Source: Desulfurivibrio alkaliphilus AHT 2 (GTDB taxonomy: Bacteria; Desulfobacterota; Desulfobulbia; Desulfobulbales; Desulfurivibrionaceae). From it: a stretch of 64,000 bases of DNA. The translations under genes and the position numbers were made by a program. Below the pieces are notes generated by a model. That model saw nothing but the letters and a program-made list of their open reading frames with translations. It did not search any database and had not been told where the DNA came from. Shown here in pieces: positions 35,749 to 44,014 of the stretch. Location of the stretch: the NCBI RefSeq assembly GCF_000092205.1, contig NC_014216.1:2547742-2611741 (forward strand), given 5' to 3'. Position 1 is the first letter of the stretch. Every line of letters begins with the position of its first letter.

Positions 35749-36561
35749 ATGACTAAGGTAATCGTGGCCGGCGCCGCCGGCCGGATGGGGCGCAGGATTT
35801 GCGCCATGGTACAGCAGCAGCCCGGCCTGGAGCTGGCCGCCGGTTTTGAACGGCCGGACAGCCCCGAGGTGGGGCAGGACCTGGGAGAGTTGGCCGGTCT
35901 GGGCAAGCTGGGTATTAAGGTGCTGGGTGATGCGGAAGCGGCCCTGGAGCAGGGGGAGGTGGTCATCGATTTCACCTTCCACGAGGCCACCATGAAGCTG
36001 GCCCGGCTGGCGGCCGGCAAAGGCAAGGCCATGGTCATCGGCACCACCGGGTTGACCACCGAGAACCTGGAGGATTTGCGCAACCTGGCCGCCGACGCCT
36101 TCCCCTGCGTGCAGGCGCCCAACATGGCGGTGGGGGTCAATGTGCTGTTCAAGGTGGCCCGCAAGATGGCCGCAGTGCTGGGCGACAACTACGATATCGA
36201 GATCGTCGAGGCCCACCACCGGATGAAAAAGGACGCCCCCAGCGGCACCGCCCTCAAGCTGGGGGAAATGGTGGCCCAAGGGGTGGGGCGCGACCTGGAT
36301 AAAGTCGGGGTTTATGCCCGCCACGGCATCATCGGTGAGCGCAGCGACCAGGAGATCGGCATCCAGACCATCCGCGCCGGTGATATCGTCGGCGAGCACA
36401 CGGTCTACTTTGCCGGCGCCGGCGAGCGCCTGGAGCTTACCCACCGGGCCCACAATCGCGACAATTTCGCCCGCGGCGCCGCCCTGGCGGCCGCCTGGGT
36501 GGTGGACAAGCCCAAGGGGCTGTACACCATGTTCGACGTGCTGGGCCTGGAAGACTTTTGA
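35749..36561 (+). CDS. dapB: 4-hydroxy-tetrahydrodipicolinate reductase
   Basis: A 270-residue NAD(P)H-dependent reductase. The Rossmann motif KVIVAGAAGRMGRRI opens the protein; VIGTTGL, APNMAVGVNVLFK, EIVEAHHRMKKDAPSGTA (catalytic His and Lys) and the substrate loop follow. It is the second of the two adjacent dap steps after dapA and overlaps folK by 4 nt. Confidence 0.97.
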   Translation: MTKVIVAGAAGRMGRRICAMVQQQPGLELAAGFERPDSPEVGQDLGELAGLGKLGIKVLGDAEAALEQGEVVIDFTFHEATMKLARLAAGKGKAMVIGTTGLTTENLEDLRNLAADAFPCVQAPNMAVGVNVLFKVARKMAAVLGDNYDIEIVEAHHRMKKDAPSGTALKLGEMVAQGVGRDLDKVGVYARHGIIGERSDQEIGIQTIRAGDIVGEHTVYFAGAGERLELTHRAHNRDNFARGAALAAAWVVDKPKGLYTMFDVLGLEDF

Positions 36562-37055
36562 GGGTTGTGGCCTATGTCGGCCTGGGTGCCAACCTGGGGG
36601 ACGGGCGCGGCAATTTGCTCCGGGCCTGGCAGCGCCTGGGTGTTGCGCCGGGCGTCTTCACCCGGCGCTTATCTCGCCCTTGGCGCAGTGAGCCGATGGG
36701 CGGGGCCAGTGAACAGTGGTTTACCAATGCGGTGGGGGAGCTGGAGACCGAACTGGCGGCGGAGGAGTTGCTGGCCCTGCTGTTGCAAATCGAGACCGAG
36801 TTGGGCCGGGACCGGCCGCGCCAGGGGTTCGACCGGCCCATTGATCTGGACCTGCTGCTTTACGGTGACCGGTTGATCAAGTTGGCCCACTTGGTGGTGC
36901 CGCATCCGGAACTGCACCGCCGCCGCTTTGTGCTGGAACCCTTAAGGGAACTGGCGCCGGAACTGGTGGTGCCGGGCCGGGGGCAGAGTGTTGCCCAACT
37001 GGCGGTGGCGTTGGCGGCGGCCGGGGAGCAGCAGCTACGACCCGACAGCTGGTGA
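36558..37055 (+). CDS. folK: 2-amino-4-hydroxy-6-hydroxymethyldihydropteridine pyrophosphokinase
   Basis: A 165-residue HPPK of folate synthesis. Motifs: AYVGLGANLGDGRGN, the SEPMGG substrate loop, ETELGRDRPRQGFDRPIDLDL (Mg-binding DxD) and VPHPELHRRRFVLEPL. TTG 36558 overlaps the dapB TGA (TTGA), favouring coupled translation; GTG 36567 is an alternative start. A weak terminator follows. Confidence 0.92.
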   Translation: MRVVAYVGLGANLGDGRGNLLRAWQRLGVAPGVFTRRLSRPWRSEPMGGASEQWFTNAVGELETELAAEELLALLLQIETELGRDRPRQGFDRPIDLDLLLYGDRLIKLAHLVVPHPELHRRRFVLEPLRELAPELVVPGRGQSVAQLAVALAAAGEQQLRPDSW

Positions 37056-37062
37056 TTATTAC

Positions 37063-37082
37063 AACCCGTTTGGCGGGTTTTT
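37063..37082 (+). terminator. Short Rho-independent terminator after folK
   Basis: Stem AACCCG/CGGGTT, loop TTTGG, then a short T run. The stem is only 6 bp, so termination may be partial. Confidence 0.6.
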
Positions 37083-37113
37083 GCGAGACTATCAATGTTT
37101 AAGGACGGTCCGG

Positions 37114-37377
37114 ATGCACCCGATTAAAATTATTATTTTGCTTGTCCTGGGGTATCTGCTGTACCGTCTTTATATGGCCGGGCGCAAAAAACGATTGGCC
37201 GCGGAGGCGGAACAGGGTCAGCCGGCGGCACTTAACGACGTGCTGGAACAGGACCCCTCCTGCGGCACATACGTGCCCCGCGGTCAGGCCCTGCGGCACC
37301 GCCGCGGTGAGCGGGAATTTTTTTTCTGCAGCGAAAAATGCCGGCAGGCTTTCATCAACAACAATGACGGGGGCTGA
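37114..37377 (+). CDS. Small membrane-anchored YHS/TRASH-type protein
   Basis: An 87-residue protein. An N-terminal membrane helix ([20 protein letters not shown]) is followed by a basic stretch and a small metal-binding-like domain: [14 protein letters not shown], then [12 protein letters not shown]. The Cys…Cys-x3-Cys arrangement resembles YHS/TRASH domains. ATG 37114 has AAGGACGG upstream. Function is unknown; similar short proteins are widely conserved in proteobacteria. Confidence 0.7.
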   Translation: MHPIKIIILLVLGYLLYRLYMAGRKKRLAAEAEQGQPAALNDVLEQDPSCGTYVPRGQALRHRRGEREFFFCSEKCRQAFINNNDGG

Positions 37378-37418
37378 GCCCGGTCAATTTAACAGTTGAA
37401 CAAAATCTGGAGGAAACC

Positions 37419-38066
37419 ATGAAATTCTTTATTGATACCGCCAACCTAGAAGAGATTGCCCAGGCCGTGGATATGGGCATGGTGGATGGGGTTACCACCA
37501 ACCCCTCCCTGGTGGCCAAGGAAAACAAACCCTTTGAAGCCCTGCTGAAGGAGATCACCGCCCTGGTGGATGGGCCCATCAGCGCCGAGGTGATCAGCTC
37601 GGAAAGCGACGGCATGGTGGAGGAAGGGCGTCAACTGGCCAAGCTGCACCCCAACATCGTGATCAAGGTGCCCATGACCACGGCGGGGCTCAAGGCGGTC
37701 AAGCAGCTGGCGGAGGAAGGGATCAAGACCAACGTCACCTTGGTTTTTTCACCCAGCCAGGCCCTGATGGCGGCCAAGGCCGGGGCTGCTTATGTTTCCC
37801 CCTTTGTCGGGCGGTTGGATGATATTTCCGAAAACGGCCTTAACCTGGTGCAGGACATTCTCACCATCTACGAAAACTATGGCTTCACCACCGAGATTAT
37901 CGTGGCCAGTGTGCGCAACCCCATTCACGTAGTGGAATCTGCCCTGATGGGTGCCCATATCGCCACCATCCCCTTCAAGGTAATCTCCCAGTTGGCCGCG
38001 CATCCGCTCACCGATATCGGCATGGAAAAATTTCTTGCCGACTGGTCCAAAAGACCCCGCAAGTAA
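37419..38066 (+). CDS. tal: Transaldolase-like protein (MipB/TalC, fructose-6-phosphate aldolase type)
   Basis: A 215-residue short transaldolase. [29 protein letters not shown], the Schiff-base lysine in NIVIKVPMT and [10 protein letters not shown] are typical. Short members have either transaldolase or fructose-6-phosphate aldolase activity and cannot be separated by eye. A CTGGAGGAAACC ribosome-binding site precedes the ATG. pgsA follows 6 nt later. Confidence 0.92.
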   Translation: MKFFIDTANLEEIAQAVDMGMVDGVTTNPSLVAKENKPFEALLKEITALVDGPISAEVISSESDGMVEEGRQLAKLHPNIVIKVPMTTAGLKAVKQLAEEGIKTNVTLVFSPSQALMAAKAGAAYVSPFVGRLDDISENGLNLVQDILTIYENYGFTTEIIVASVRNPIHVVESALMGAHIATIPFKVISQLAAHPLTDIGMEKFLADWSKRPRK

Positions 38067-38072
38067 ATAAAG

Positions 38073-38648
38073 ATGCCGCATCGGAAGATCATAACCCTGC
38101 CCAATCTGCTGACCGCCTACCGGTTTGCGGTGGTGCCCTTTATTCTGCTTTGCCTGCTGCCCGGGGCCGGTGAACTGGCCGGCCTGGTCGCCTTTGTGCT
38201 TTTTCTTTCCGGGGCCCTCACCGACTTGGCCGACGGCTATTTCGCCCGCAAGATGCAGAGTGAATCGGTGCTGGGCAAGCTGATGGACCCCCTGGCCGAC
38301 AAGGTGCTTATCGCCGTGGCCCTGATCATGCTGATCCCTTTGGGCAAGGTGGCGGCCTGGGTGGCCTTTGTGATTCTGGCCCGGGAGCTGGTGATCACCG
38401 GCTTCCGGGGGGTGGCGGCCGACGCCGGGATTGTGATCGCCGCCGGTAAAATGGGCAAGCTCAAGAGCGTGTTCCAGTACATTGCCCTTTGTGTGCTGAT
38501 CTTTCCCGCCTCTCTGCTGCCGCTGCCCTACCTGCACGAAATAGGCGGGGCGCTGCTGATGGTGGCCATGGTGCTCACCGTCTGGTCCGGGGTGGAGTAC
38601 TTCGTGCGTTTTCAAAAACTCTACCTGCCCACAATTTCCTCTTCCTGA
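38073..38648 (+). CDS. pgsA: CDP-diacylglycerol-glycerol-3-phosphate 3-phosphatidyltransferase
   Basis: A 191-residue integral membrane enzyme of phosphatidylglycerol synthesis. The CDP-alcohol phosphatidyltransferase motif is DLADGYFARKMQSESVLGKL followed by MDPLADK (DG…AR…G…D…D). NLLTAYRFAVVPFILLCLL is the first membrane segment and about five more follow. The short PgsA length is normal. Confidence 0.94.
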   Translation: MPHRKIITLPNLLTAYRFAVVPFILLCLLPGAGELAGLVAFVLFLSGALTDLADGYFARKMQSESVLGKLMDPLADKVLIAVALIMLIPLGKVAAWVAFVILARELVITGFRGVAADAGIVIAAGKMGKLKSVFQYIALCVLIFPASLLPLPYLHEIGGALLMVAMVLTVWSGVEYFVRFQKLYLPTISSS

Positions 38649-38654
38649 TCCCCG

Positions 38655-39464
38655 GTGAATAGCGGTTGCGCCGATATCCTGGCCGAGGGACTCCAGCAGC
38701 TGGGGTTGCCGCCCGAGCCGGCAGCCATTGCCCGGCTCTGCCGCTACCACGAGGAACTGCTTAAATGGTCCCGCCGCATTAACCTGGTGGCCGCCGCCCC
38801 GCCCAGAGAACTGCTGGCCACCCACTTTCTCGATTCTCTGACCCTCTGGCCCCTGCTGGCCGACTTGCCCGTAAACGATCATCGGGCTCCACCTCTTGCG
38901 GCGATCAAACCGGCTCATAAGGGGACGGATTTGATATCCGTCCCCGATCACCCATCGCCGTCCCGCTTGCAGCAACCTGCGTTGGCCGGTGATTGTTCGC
39001 GTTTATCTTTGTTGGATGTGGGCACCGGCGCCGGTTTTCCCGGGCTGGCGCTGAAGTGCTGGCGCCCTGAGGCCTTGGCGGTAACCCTGATGGAGCCTCG
39101 CGCCAAGAGGGTTTCCTTTCTGCGCCATGTTATTCGCACCCTCAAGTTGCAGGAGGGTACCCAGGTGCTGGCCCAAAGACTGGAGCCGGTAACCGACTCC
39201 CAAGAGGCGCCGGCGGACCGCTTCGCGCTGATCACCAGCCGGGCCTTCACCGCCATCGCCCCCTTCCTGGCCCTTTGTGCCCCCTTGAGCCCTCCCGGCG
39301 GCCGGGTGATCTGCATGAAAGGGCCCAAGGCCGAAGCCGAACTGGCCGCCTGGCGGCGGCAACAACCCGATTCGCCATACTCCCTGGAACAGAGCGCCAC
39401 CTTTACCCTTCCCTTTACCGCCGCCTGCCGCACCCTGCTGGTTTTTCGCAAAGCCGAACTGTAG
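38655..39464 (+). CDS. rsmG: 16S rRNA (guanine527-N7)-methyltransferase with an inserted segment
   Basis: A 269-residue RsmG, compared with ~210 usual. The N-terminal part (YHEELLKWSRRINLVAA, THFLDSLTLWPLL) and the SAM-binding part (LLDVGTGAGFPGLALKCW, RVSFLRHV) are normal. Between them residues ~72-117 form an extra hydrophilic segment with no family counterpart that I know, coded by DNA containing a perfect palindrome at 38921-38945. The frame stays open, so the protein may tolerate a short mobile palindrome. GTG 38655 is the start, 6 nt after pgsA. Confidence 0.92.
   Translation: MNSGCADILAEGLQQLGLPPEPAAIARLCRYHEELLKWSRRINLVAAAPPRELLATHFLDSLTLWPLLADLPVNDHRAPPLAAIKPAHKGTDLISVPDHPSPSRLQQPALAGDCSRLSLLDVGTGAGFPGLALKCWRPEALAVTLMEPRAKRVSFLRHVIRTLKLQEGTQVLAQRLEPVTDSQEAPADRFALITSRAFTAIAPFLALCAPLSPPGGRVICMKGPKAEAELAAWRRQQPDSPYSLEQSATFTLPFTAACRTLLVFRKAEL
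38921..38945. repeat. Palindrome inside rsmG
   Basis: Perfect 10-bp arms GGGGACGGAT and ATCCGTCCCC around loop TTGAT. It lies in the part of rsmG that codes for the extra residues and is the likely core of a small inserted element. Confidence 0.75.
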
Positions 39465-39659
39465 AGTTATGTTCGGGGTTCTCAAGGCAGTCCTGACCCA
39501 AAGTCTTCCCGGATAATCCTGCTTCGACCCATAAAGCCCCGCCGAGCCAAGGAACACGTTGGCGTTGGGGGGGGCAATGTTGTAGGCGACATAAAGTTAT
39601 GGGTACCTAAAAAAAGATTAGACATCTCCAAAAAAGAGTGGTAGATAGAACTTGAAATC
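39465..39659. other. Intergenic region upstream of the iron transporter
   Basis: About 195 nt between rsmG and the hairpin region at 39660. Parts are AT-rich and could hold the fbpA promoter. No clear Fur box was found. Confidence 0.35.
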
Positions 39660-39709
39660 GACGGGTGGGTTAGCGCGCAACCCTCCGTCCCGGGTTTTTT
39701 TGCTCCCGG
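39660..39709 (+). promoter_or_regulatory. Structured leader (two hairpins) upstream of fbpA
   Basis: First hairpin GACGG-G-TGGGTT … AACCC-T-CCGTC with loop AGCGCGC. Directly after it a second hairpin CCGGG … CCCGG has a loop of seven T and GCT. The pair lies 68-117 nt before the fbpA start. It could be a terminator/anti-terminator type leader or an unassigned RNA motif; no known riboswitch was recognised. Confidence 0.4.
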
Positions 39710-39776
39710 CAGGGTGTAAGCCAGTTGTTGATCCTGTCGGGCCCTGTTTTCCGACTCTCTTTTGGAGGTTTTGGTC

Positions 39777-40808
39777 ATGTACCGTCTTTACTCGATGCTC
39801 GTTCCCATGTTATTGCTGGTCTTCACGGTGGCCGGGGCACCGGCGCCGGTCGCCGCGGCCGGTGAGGTCAACATCTATTCGGCCCGCCAGGAGGCGCTGA
39901 TCAAACCGCTGCTGGATCGATTCACGGAACAGAGCGGGATCAAAGTTAATCTGGTGGCCGGGCGACCGGAAGCTTTGCTGCAGCGGCTGCAAAGTGAAGG
40001 GCGCAACTCCCCGGCCGATCTGCTGCTCACCGTGGATGCCGGCAACTTGAACCAGGCCATGGTGGCCGGGGTTTTTCAGCCGGTTGAATCCGCGGTATTG
40101 AATGAAGTGATTCCCGTCAACCTGCGGGATCCAGAAGGGCACTGGTTCGGGCTCTCTCAGCGGGCCCGGGTAATCATCTACGCCAAAGATCGTTTTGATC
40201 CGGCCGGCATCACTTCCTACGCCGACTTGGCCGACCCGGCCCTGGGCAACAAAATTTGCATTCGCTCCTCTGCCAACGTCTACAACCAGTCCCTGGTGGC
40301 GTCCCGTATTGCCCACTTGGGGGTGGAAGCCACCGAAGAGTGGGTGCGGGGGCTGATGGCCAATCTGGCCCGCCCCCCTCGGGGCGGCGACCGTGATCAG
40401 ATCCGGGCGGTGGCCGCTGGACAATGTGATCTGGCCGTGGTAAATACCTACTACATCGGGGGAATGGCCAACGGCAGCGAGGCCGACCAAGACGCCGTGG
40501 CGGCCACCGGGTTGATCTGGCCCGACCAGGAAGGTTACGGTACGCACATCAACGTCAGCGGCGCCGGGGTTGCCAAGTATGCCCGTAACCGGGACAATGC
40601 GGTCAAGCTGCTGGAATTTTTGGTCAGCGAAGAGGCACAGAGCTGGTATGCCTCGGCCAACTACGAATTTCCGGTACGCCCCGGGGTGGAACTGAGCGAC
40701 ACCCTGGCCGCCTGGGGTGAATTCCGGGCCGATGATCTGGACCTGGCTCGCCTGGGCGAATACAACCCGGAGGCGGTGCGCCTGATGGACCGCGCCGGTT
40801 GGCGCTGA
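39777..40808 (+). CDS. fbpA: Fe(III) ABC transporter, periplasmic substrate-binding protein
   Basis: A 343-residue exported binding protein of the ferric-iron FbpA/FutA/AfuA group. A signal peptide (MYRLYSMLVPMLLLVFTVAG…) is cleaved near AAAGEV. EVNIYSARQEALIKPLLDRF opens the mature protein. NTYYIGG carries the paired tyrosines that ligate Fe(III), and GTHINVSGAGV with KLLEFLVSEEAQ is typical. ATG 39777 with TGGAGG upstream is chosen. It precedes the permease by ~430 nt occupied by two repeats. Confidence 0.93.
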   Translation: MYRLYSMLVPMLLLVFTVAGAPAPVAAAGEVNIYSARQEALIKPLLDRFTEQSGIKVNLVAGRPEALLQRLQSEGRNSPADLLLTVDAGNLNQAMVAGVFQPVESAVLNEVIPVNLRDPEGHWFGLSQRARVIIYAKDRFDPAGITSYADLADPALGNKICIRSSANVYNQSLVASRIAHLGVEATEEWVRGLMANLARPPRGGDRDQIRAVAAGQCDLAVVNTYYIGGMANGSEADQDAVAATGLIWPDQEGYGTHINVSGAGVAKYARNRDNAVKLLEFLVSEEAQSWYASANYEFPVRPGVELSDTLAAWGEFRADDLDLARLGEYNPEAVRLMDRAGWR

Positions 40809-40811
40809 AAA

Positions 40812-40915
40812 AACTTGCAGCAGCACCGCATCTTGCGGCGATCGGCCCGGCTTGCGTACTGATGTACGCGGCGCCGGTCCGCTTGCCGCAACCTGCGGCA
40901 CTGCTGAACGGTTAC
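40812..40915. repeat. Dispersed palindromic repeat, family B copy 3
   Basis: About 104 bp right after fbpA. This is the second subtype: inner arms TTGCGGCGATCGGCCCGG … CCGGTCCGCTTGCCGCAA replace the CGGG/CCCG and AGCCAGG/CCTGGCT pairs of copies 1, 2, 4 and 5 by GCGG/CCGC and GGCCCGG/CCGGTCC. Confidence 0.85.
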
Positions 40916-40961
40916 GTTGTAAAATAAGGGAGTGCCGGGGTGCAACAGGCAAGGTGCTTGG

Positions 40962-41154
40962 GGTCTGGACGGGTGCCGGTAAAACCGGTAGCGGCGGGTT
41001 CGGCGGCGGCCGGGCGCATGGACGCGCAGGAGGCCGCCGCCGCCTCGGAGGCGGGCATGGATGCCCGCCGAGCTTAGTCTGTTTTTGTCGGCAGAACTGC
41101 CGACAATGAGCCGCTACCGGTTTTATCGGCACCCACCCCTTCGCCACAACCACA
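40962..41154. repeat. Dispersed palindromic repeat, family A copy 3 (inverted, with extra hairpin)
   Basis: About 193 bp in opposite orientation to copies 1 and 2. Outer arms are TAAAACCGGTAGCGGC … GCCGCTACCGGTTTTA-like. It contains an extra perfect hairpin TTGTCGGCAG-AA-CTGCCGACAA at 41085-41106 that the other copies lack. It lies between fbpA and fbpB behind repeat B copy 3. Confidence 0.82.
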
Positions 41155-41242
41155 TATCTTCGGCTGATGGCTTTTTATACCTGCGGGTTGTACCTGTGGG
41201 TTTTTACTTTTTTTTACTGGTGGGAAAACGTTTTTGGTGCCG

Positions 41243-42922
41243 ATGAAACACATTTTTGCTCGGTATATCGGCGGGCGGGGTGGGTCCCGTCCGCTTGATT
41301 TTTGGGGGGTGGGGGTGCCGCTGGTGGCCCTGGCGTTATCGGTGCCGGTGCTGGTGGTGCTCTCTTCCGTCTTCAAGCCCACCGGTGAGGTCTGGCGGCA
41401 TCTGGCCGCCACCGTGCTGCCCGATTATGTCGGCAACACCCTGCTGCTGATGTTGGGAGTGGGGGTCGGCACCCTGCTCATCGGGGTTTCCTGTGCCTGG
41501 GTCTGCACCCTCTGCCGTTTTCCCGGCCGCCGTATTTTTCAGTGGGCCCTGCTGCTGCCCATGGCCATGCCCGCCTACATCATCGCTTACACCTACACCG
41601 GCATGCTGGACTTTGCCGGTCCCCTGCAGACTGCGCTGCGGGCCTGGTTCGACTGGGGATTCGGCGATTACTGGTTCCCCGAAATCCGCTCTTTGCCCGG
41701 GGCGATTTTGATGCTCTCCCTGGTGCTCTACCCCTATGTTTATCTGCTGGCCCGGGCCGCCTTCCTGGAGCAGTCGGTTTGCGTGCTGGAGGCCAGTCGC
41801 ACTTTGGGCTGCGGCCCCTGGCGTTCCTTTTTTACCGTGGCCCTGCCCATGGCCCGGCCGGCCATCATCGCCGGTTTGACTCTGGCCCTGATGGAAACCC
41901 TGGCCGATTTCGGCACCGTCCAGTACTTCGGGGTCGATACCTTTACCACCGGCATTTTTCGCACCTGGTATGGCCTGGGCGATATCGACGCGGCCAGCCA
42001 ACTGGCCGCCCTGATGATGACCTTCGTGCTGGTGCTGATCGTGCTGGAGCGCTGGTCGCGGCACCGGGCCCGCTATCACAACACCGGCCAGCGCCACCAG
42101 GACCTGCCCGGCTATCAACTGCGAGGCGGCCGGGCCCTGGCCGCTTTTGTTGTCTGCCTGCTGCCGCTCTCTTTCGGTTTTCTGCTGCCGGCGGCCCAAC
42201 TCGGCGCCTGGGCCGTGGCCACCTGGGAACACAGCTTTGATGCCGATTTTCTGATCCTGATGCGCAACAGCCTGCTGCTGGCCGCCGGGGCCGCCGTGCT
42301 GACCCTGGCCCTGGCCCTGCTGCTGGCCTACGGCAAGCGACTGCGGCCCACGCCGGTGATCCGGGCCGGGGTCCAGGTGGCCAGCATGGGCTATGCCGTA
42401 CCGGGGCTGGTGATTGCCATTGGGGTGATCATTCCCTTTGCCTGGCTGGACAACACCGTTGACAGTTGGATGCGGGATAACTTTAATATCTCCACCGGCC
42501 TGCTGCTCAGCGGCACCGTGGCGGCCCTGCTCTTTGCCTACGTGGCCCGCTTCATGGCCGTGGCCCTGCACGCGGTGGAAGCCGGTTTGGGCAAGGTAAA
42601 GCACTCCATGGACGATGCCGCCCGGGTCATGGGCTTGCGCCCCTTGCAGGTGCTGCGGCGGGTGCACCTGCCGGTGCTGCGGGGCAGCCTGCTCACCGCC
42701 CTGCTGCTGGTTTTTGTCGATGTCTTAAAGGAGCTGCCCGCCACCCTGGTATTACGCCCCTTTAACTTCAATACCCTGGCTGTGCGGGCCTTCGAGCTGG
42801 CCTCCGACGAGTTCCTGGCCGAGTCCAGCCTGGCCGCCCTGGCCATCGTGGCGGCGGGGATTGTGCCGGTGATCCTGCTTAGTTTAACCATTGCCAGAAG
42901 CCGCAAACAGCAAGAACGGTAA
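41243..42922 (+). CDS. fbpB: Fe(III) ABC transporter permease (fused, two permease domains)
   Basis: A 559-residue inner membrane protein with about 12 membrane segments and two binding-protein-dependent permease domains in tandem, as in FbpB. EAA loops are visible in each half (LEASRTLGCGPWRSFFTVALP and MDDAARVMGLRPLQVLRRVH). ATG 41243 is preferred to TTG 41234; neither has a clear ribosome-binding site. It starts only ~90 nt after repeat A copy 3 and 12 nt before the ATPase gene at its other end. Confidence 0.93.
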   Translation: MKHIFARYIGGRGGSRPLDFWGVGVPLVALALSVPVLVVLSSVFKPTGEVWRHLAATVLPDYVGNTLLLMLGVGVGTLLIGVSCAWVCTLCRFPGRRIFQWALLLPMAMPAYIIAYTYTGMLDFAGPLQTALRAWFDWGFGDYWFPEIRSLPGAILMLSLVLYPYVYLLARAAFLEQSVCVLEASRTLGCGPWRSFFTVALPMARPAIIAGLTLALMETLADFGTVQYFGVDTFTTGIFRTWYGLGDIDAASQLAALMMTFVLVLIVLERWSRHRARYHNTGQRHQDLPGYQLRGGRALAAFVVCLLPLSFGFLLPAAQLGAWAVATWEHSFDADFLILMRNSLLLAAGAAVLTLALALLLAYGKRLRPTPVIRAGVQVASMGYAVPGLVIAIGVIIPFAWLDNTVDSWMRDNFNISTGLLLSGTVAALLFAYVARFMAVALHAVEAGLGKVKHSMDDAARVMGLRPLQVLRRVHLPVLRGSLLTALLLVFVDVLKELPATLVLRPFNFNTLAVRAFELASDEFLAESSLAALAIVAAGIVPVILLSLTIARSRKQQER

Positions 42923-42934
42923 CAGGTAAAGATT

Positions 42935-43981
42935 ATGCAACTGGAAGTGAAAAATGTCCATATCTCCTACGGCGGCCCGGATATCGTCAAGGGGGTCGAT
43001 CTCCAACTGGGCGGCGGGGCCATCGGTTGCCTGCTGGGGCCCAGCGGCTGCGGCAAGACCACCCTGCTAAGGGCCATCGCCGGTTTTGAGCCGGTGCGCC
43101 AAGGCAAAATCCGGCTGGGGGAGAAGCTGGTCAGCAGCCACTGCCACTTCCTGCCGCCGGAAAAACGCCGGGTGGGGATGGTCTTCCAGGACTTGGCCCT
43201 TTTTCCCCACCTTAGTGTGGCCGACAACATTGCCTTCGGGCTGCGCGGGGTGGACGCCAAAAGCCGCCGCCGCCGGGTGGCGGAGCTGCTGGTGCTGATC
43301 GGTCTCGAGGAATGCGGGCCGCTGTTCCCCCACCAGTTGTCCGGCGGCCAGCAGCAGCGGGTGGCCCTGGCCCGGGCCATGGCGCCGCGGCCGGAACTGT
43401 TGCTGCTGGATGAACCTTTTTCCAGTCTGGATATGGAGATTCGGGAAAAACTGGCCCGGGAGGTGGGCAAAATCCTCAAACAGGAAGAGTTGACCGCCCT
43501 GCTGGTCACCCATGACCAGTTCGAGGCCTTCGCCATGGCCGATGAGATCGGGGTCTTGTACGACGGCCGCCTGCAGCAGTGGGACACGGCTTACAACCTC
43601 TACCACCGGCCCAAAACCCGCTTTGTGGCCGACTTCATCGGTGAAGGAGTGCTGCTGCCCGGCGAGGTGAAGGCCGACGGCAAGGTGGAGACCGGCCTTG
43701 GCCTGTTGCAGGGGATCGGCAGCGGCACCGAGGAAAAAATGGCCCCAGGCAGCCGGGTCAGTGTCCTGGTCCGGCCCGAGGATGTGATTCACGATGATGC
43801 CAGCCCGGTCAAGGCCGAGGTGCTGCGCCGTGATTTTCGCGGCGCCAATATCCTCTACACCCTGCGCCTTAACAGCGGCCACCCGGTCCAGGCCCTGGTG
43901 CCCAGCCACTGTTCCCACGCCACCGGCGAGATGATCGGCATCCACGCCGATGTCCGCCACCTGGTGCTCTTTCCCGAATAA
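42935..43981 (+). CDS. fbpC: Fe(III) ABC transporter ATP-binding protein
   Basis: A 348-residue ABC ATPase with the C-terminal TOBE-like domain of the FbpC/PotA group. Walker A LLGPSGCGKTTLLRAIAG, Q-loop MVFQDLALFPHL, signature LSGGQQQRVALARAMA, Walker B LLLLDEPFSSLDMEI and H-loop LLVTHDQFEAFAMADEIGVL. It energises ferric-iron import with FbpA and FbpB and ends the operon. Confidence 0.95.
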   Translation: MQLEVKNVHISYGGPDIVKGVDLQLGGGAIGCLLGPSGCGKTTLLRAIAGFEPVRQGKIRLGEKLVSSHCHFLPPEKRRVGMVFQDLALFPHLSVADNIAFGLRGVDAKSRRRRVAELLVLIGLEECGPLFPHQLSGGQQQRVALARAMAPRPELLLLDEPFSSLDMEIREKLAREVGKILKQEELTALLVTHDQFEAFAMADEIGVLYDGRLQQWDTAYNLYHRPKTRFVADFIGEGVLLPGEVKADGKVETGLGLLQGIGSGTEEKMAPGSRVSVLVRPEDVIHDDASPVKAEVLRRDFRGANILYTLRLNSGHPVQALVPSHCSHATGEMIGIHADVRHLVLFPE

Positions 43982-44014
43982 CCGCCGACCACGGCAAAGG
44001 GCTTAGGAAAACCA

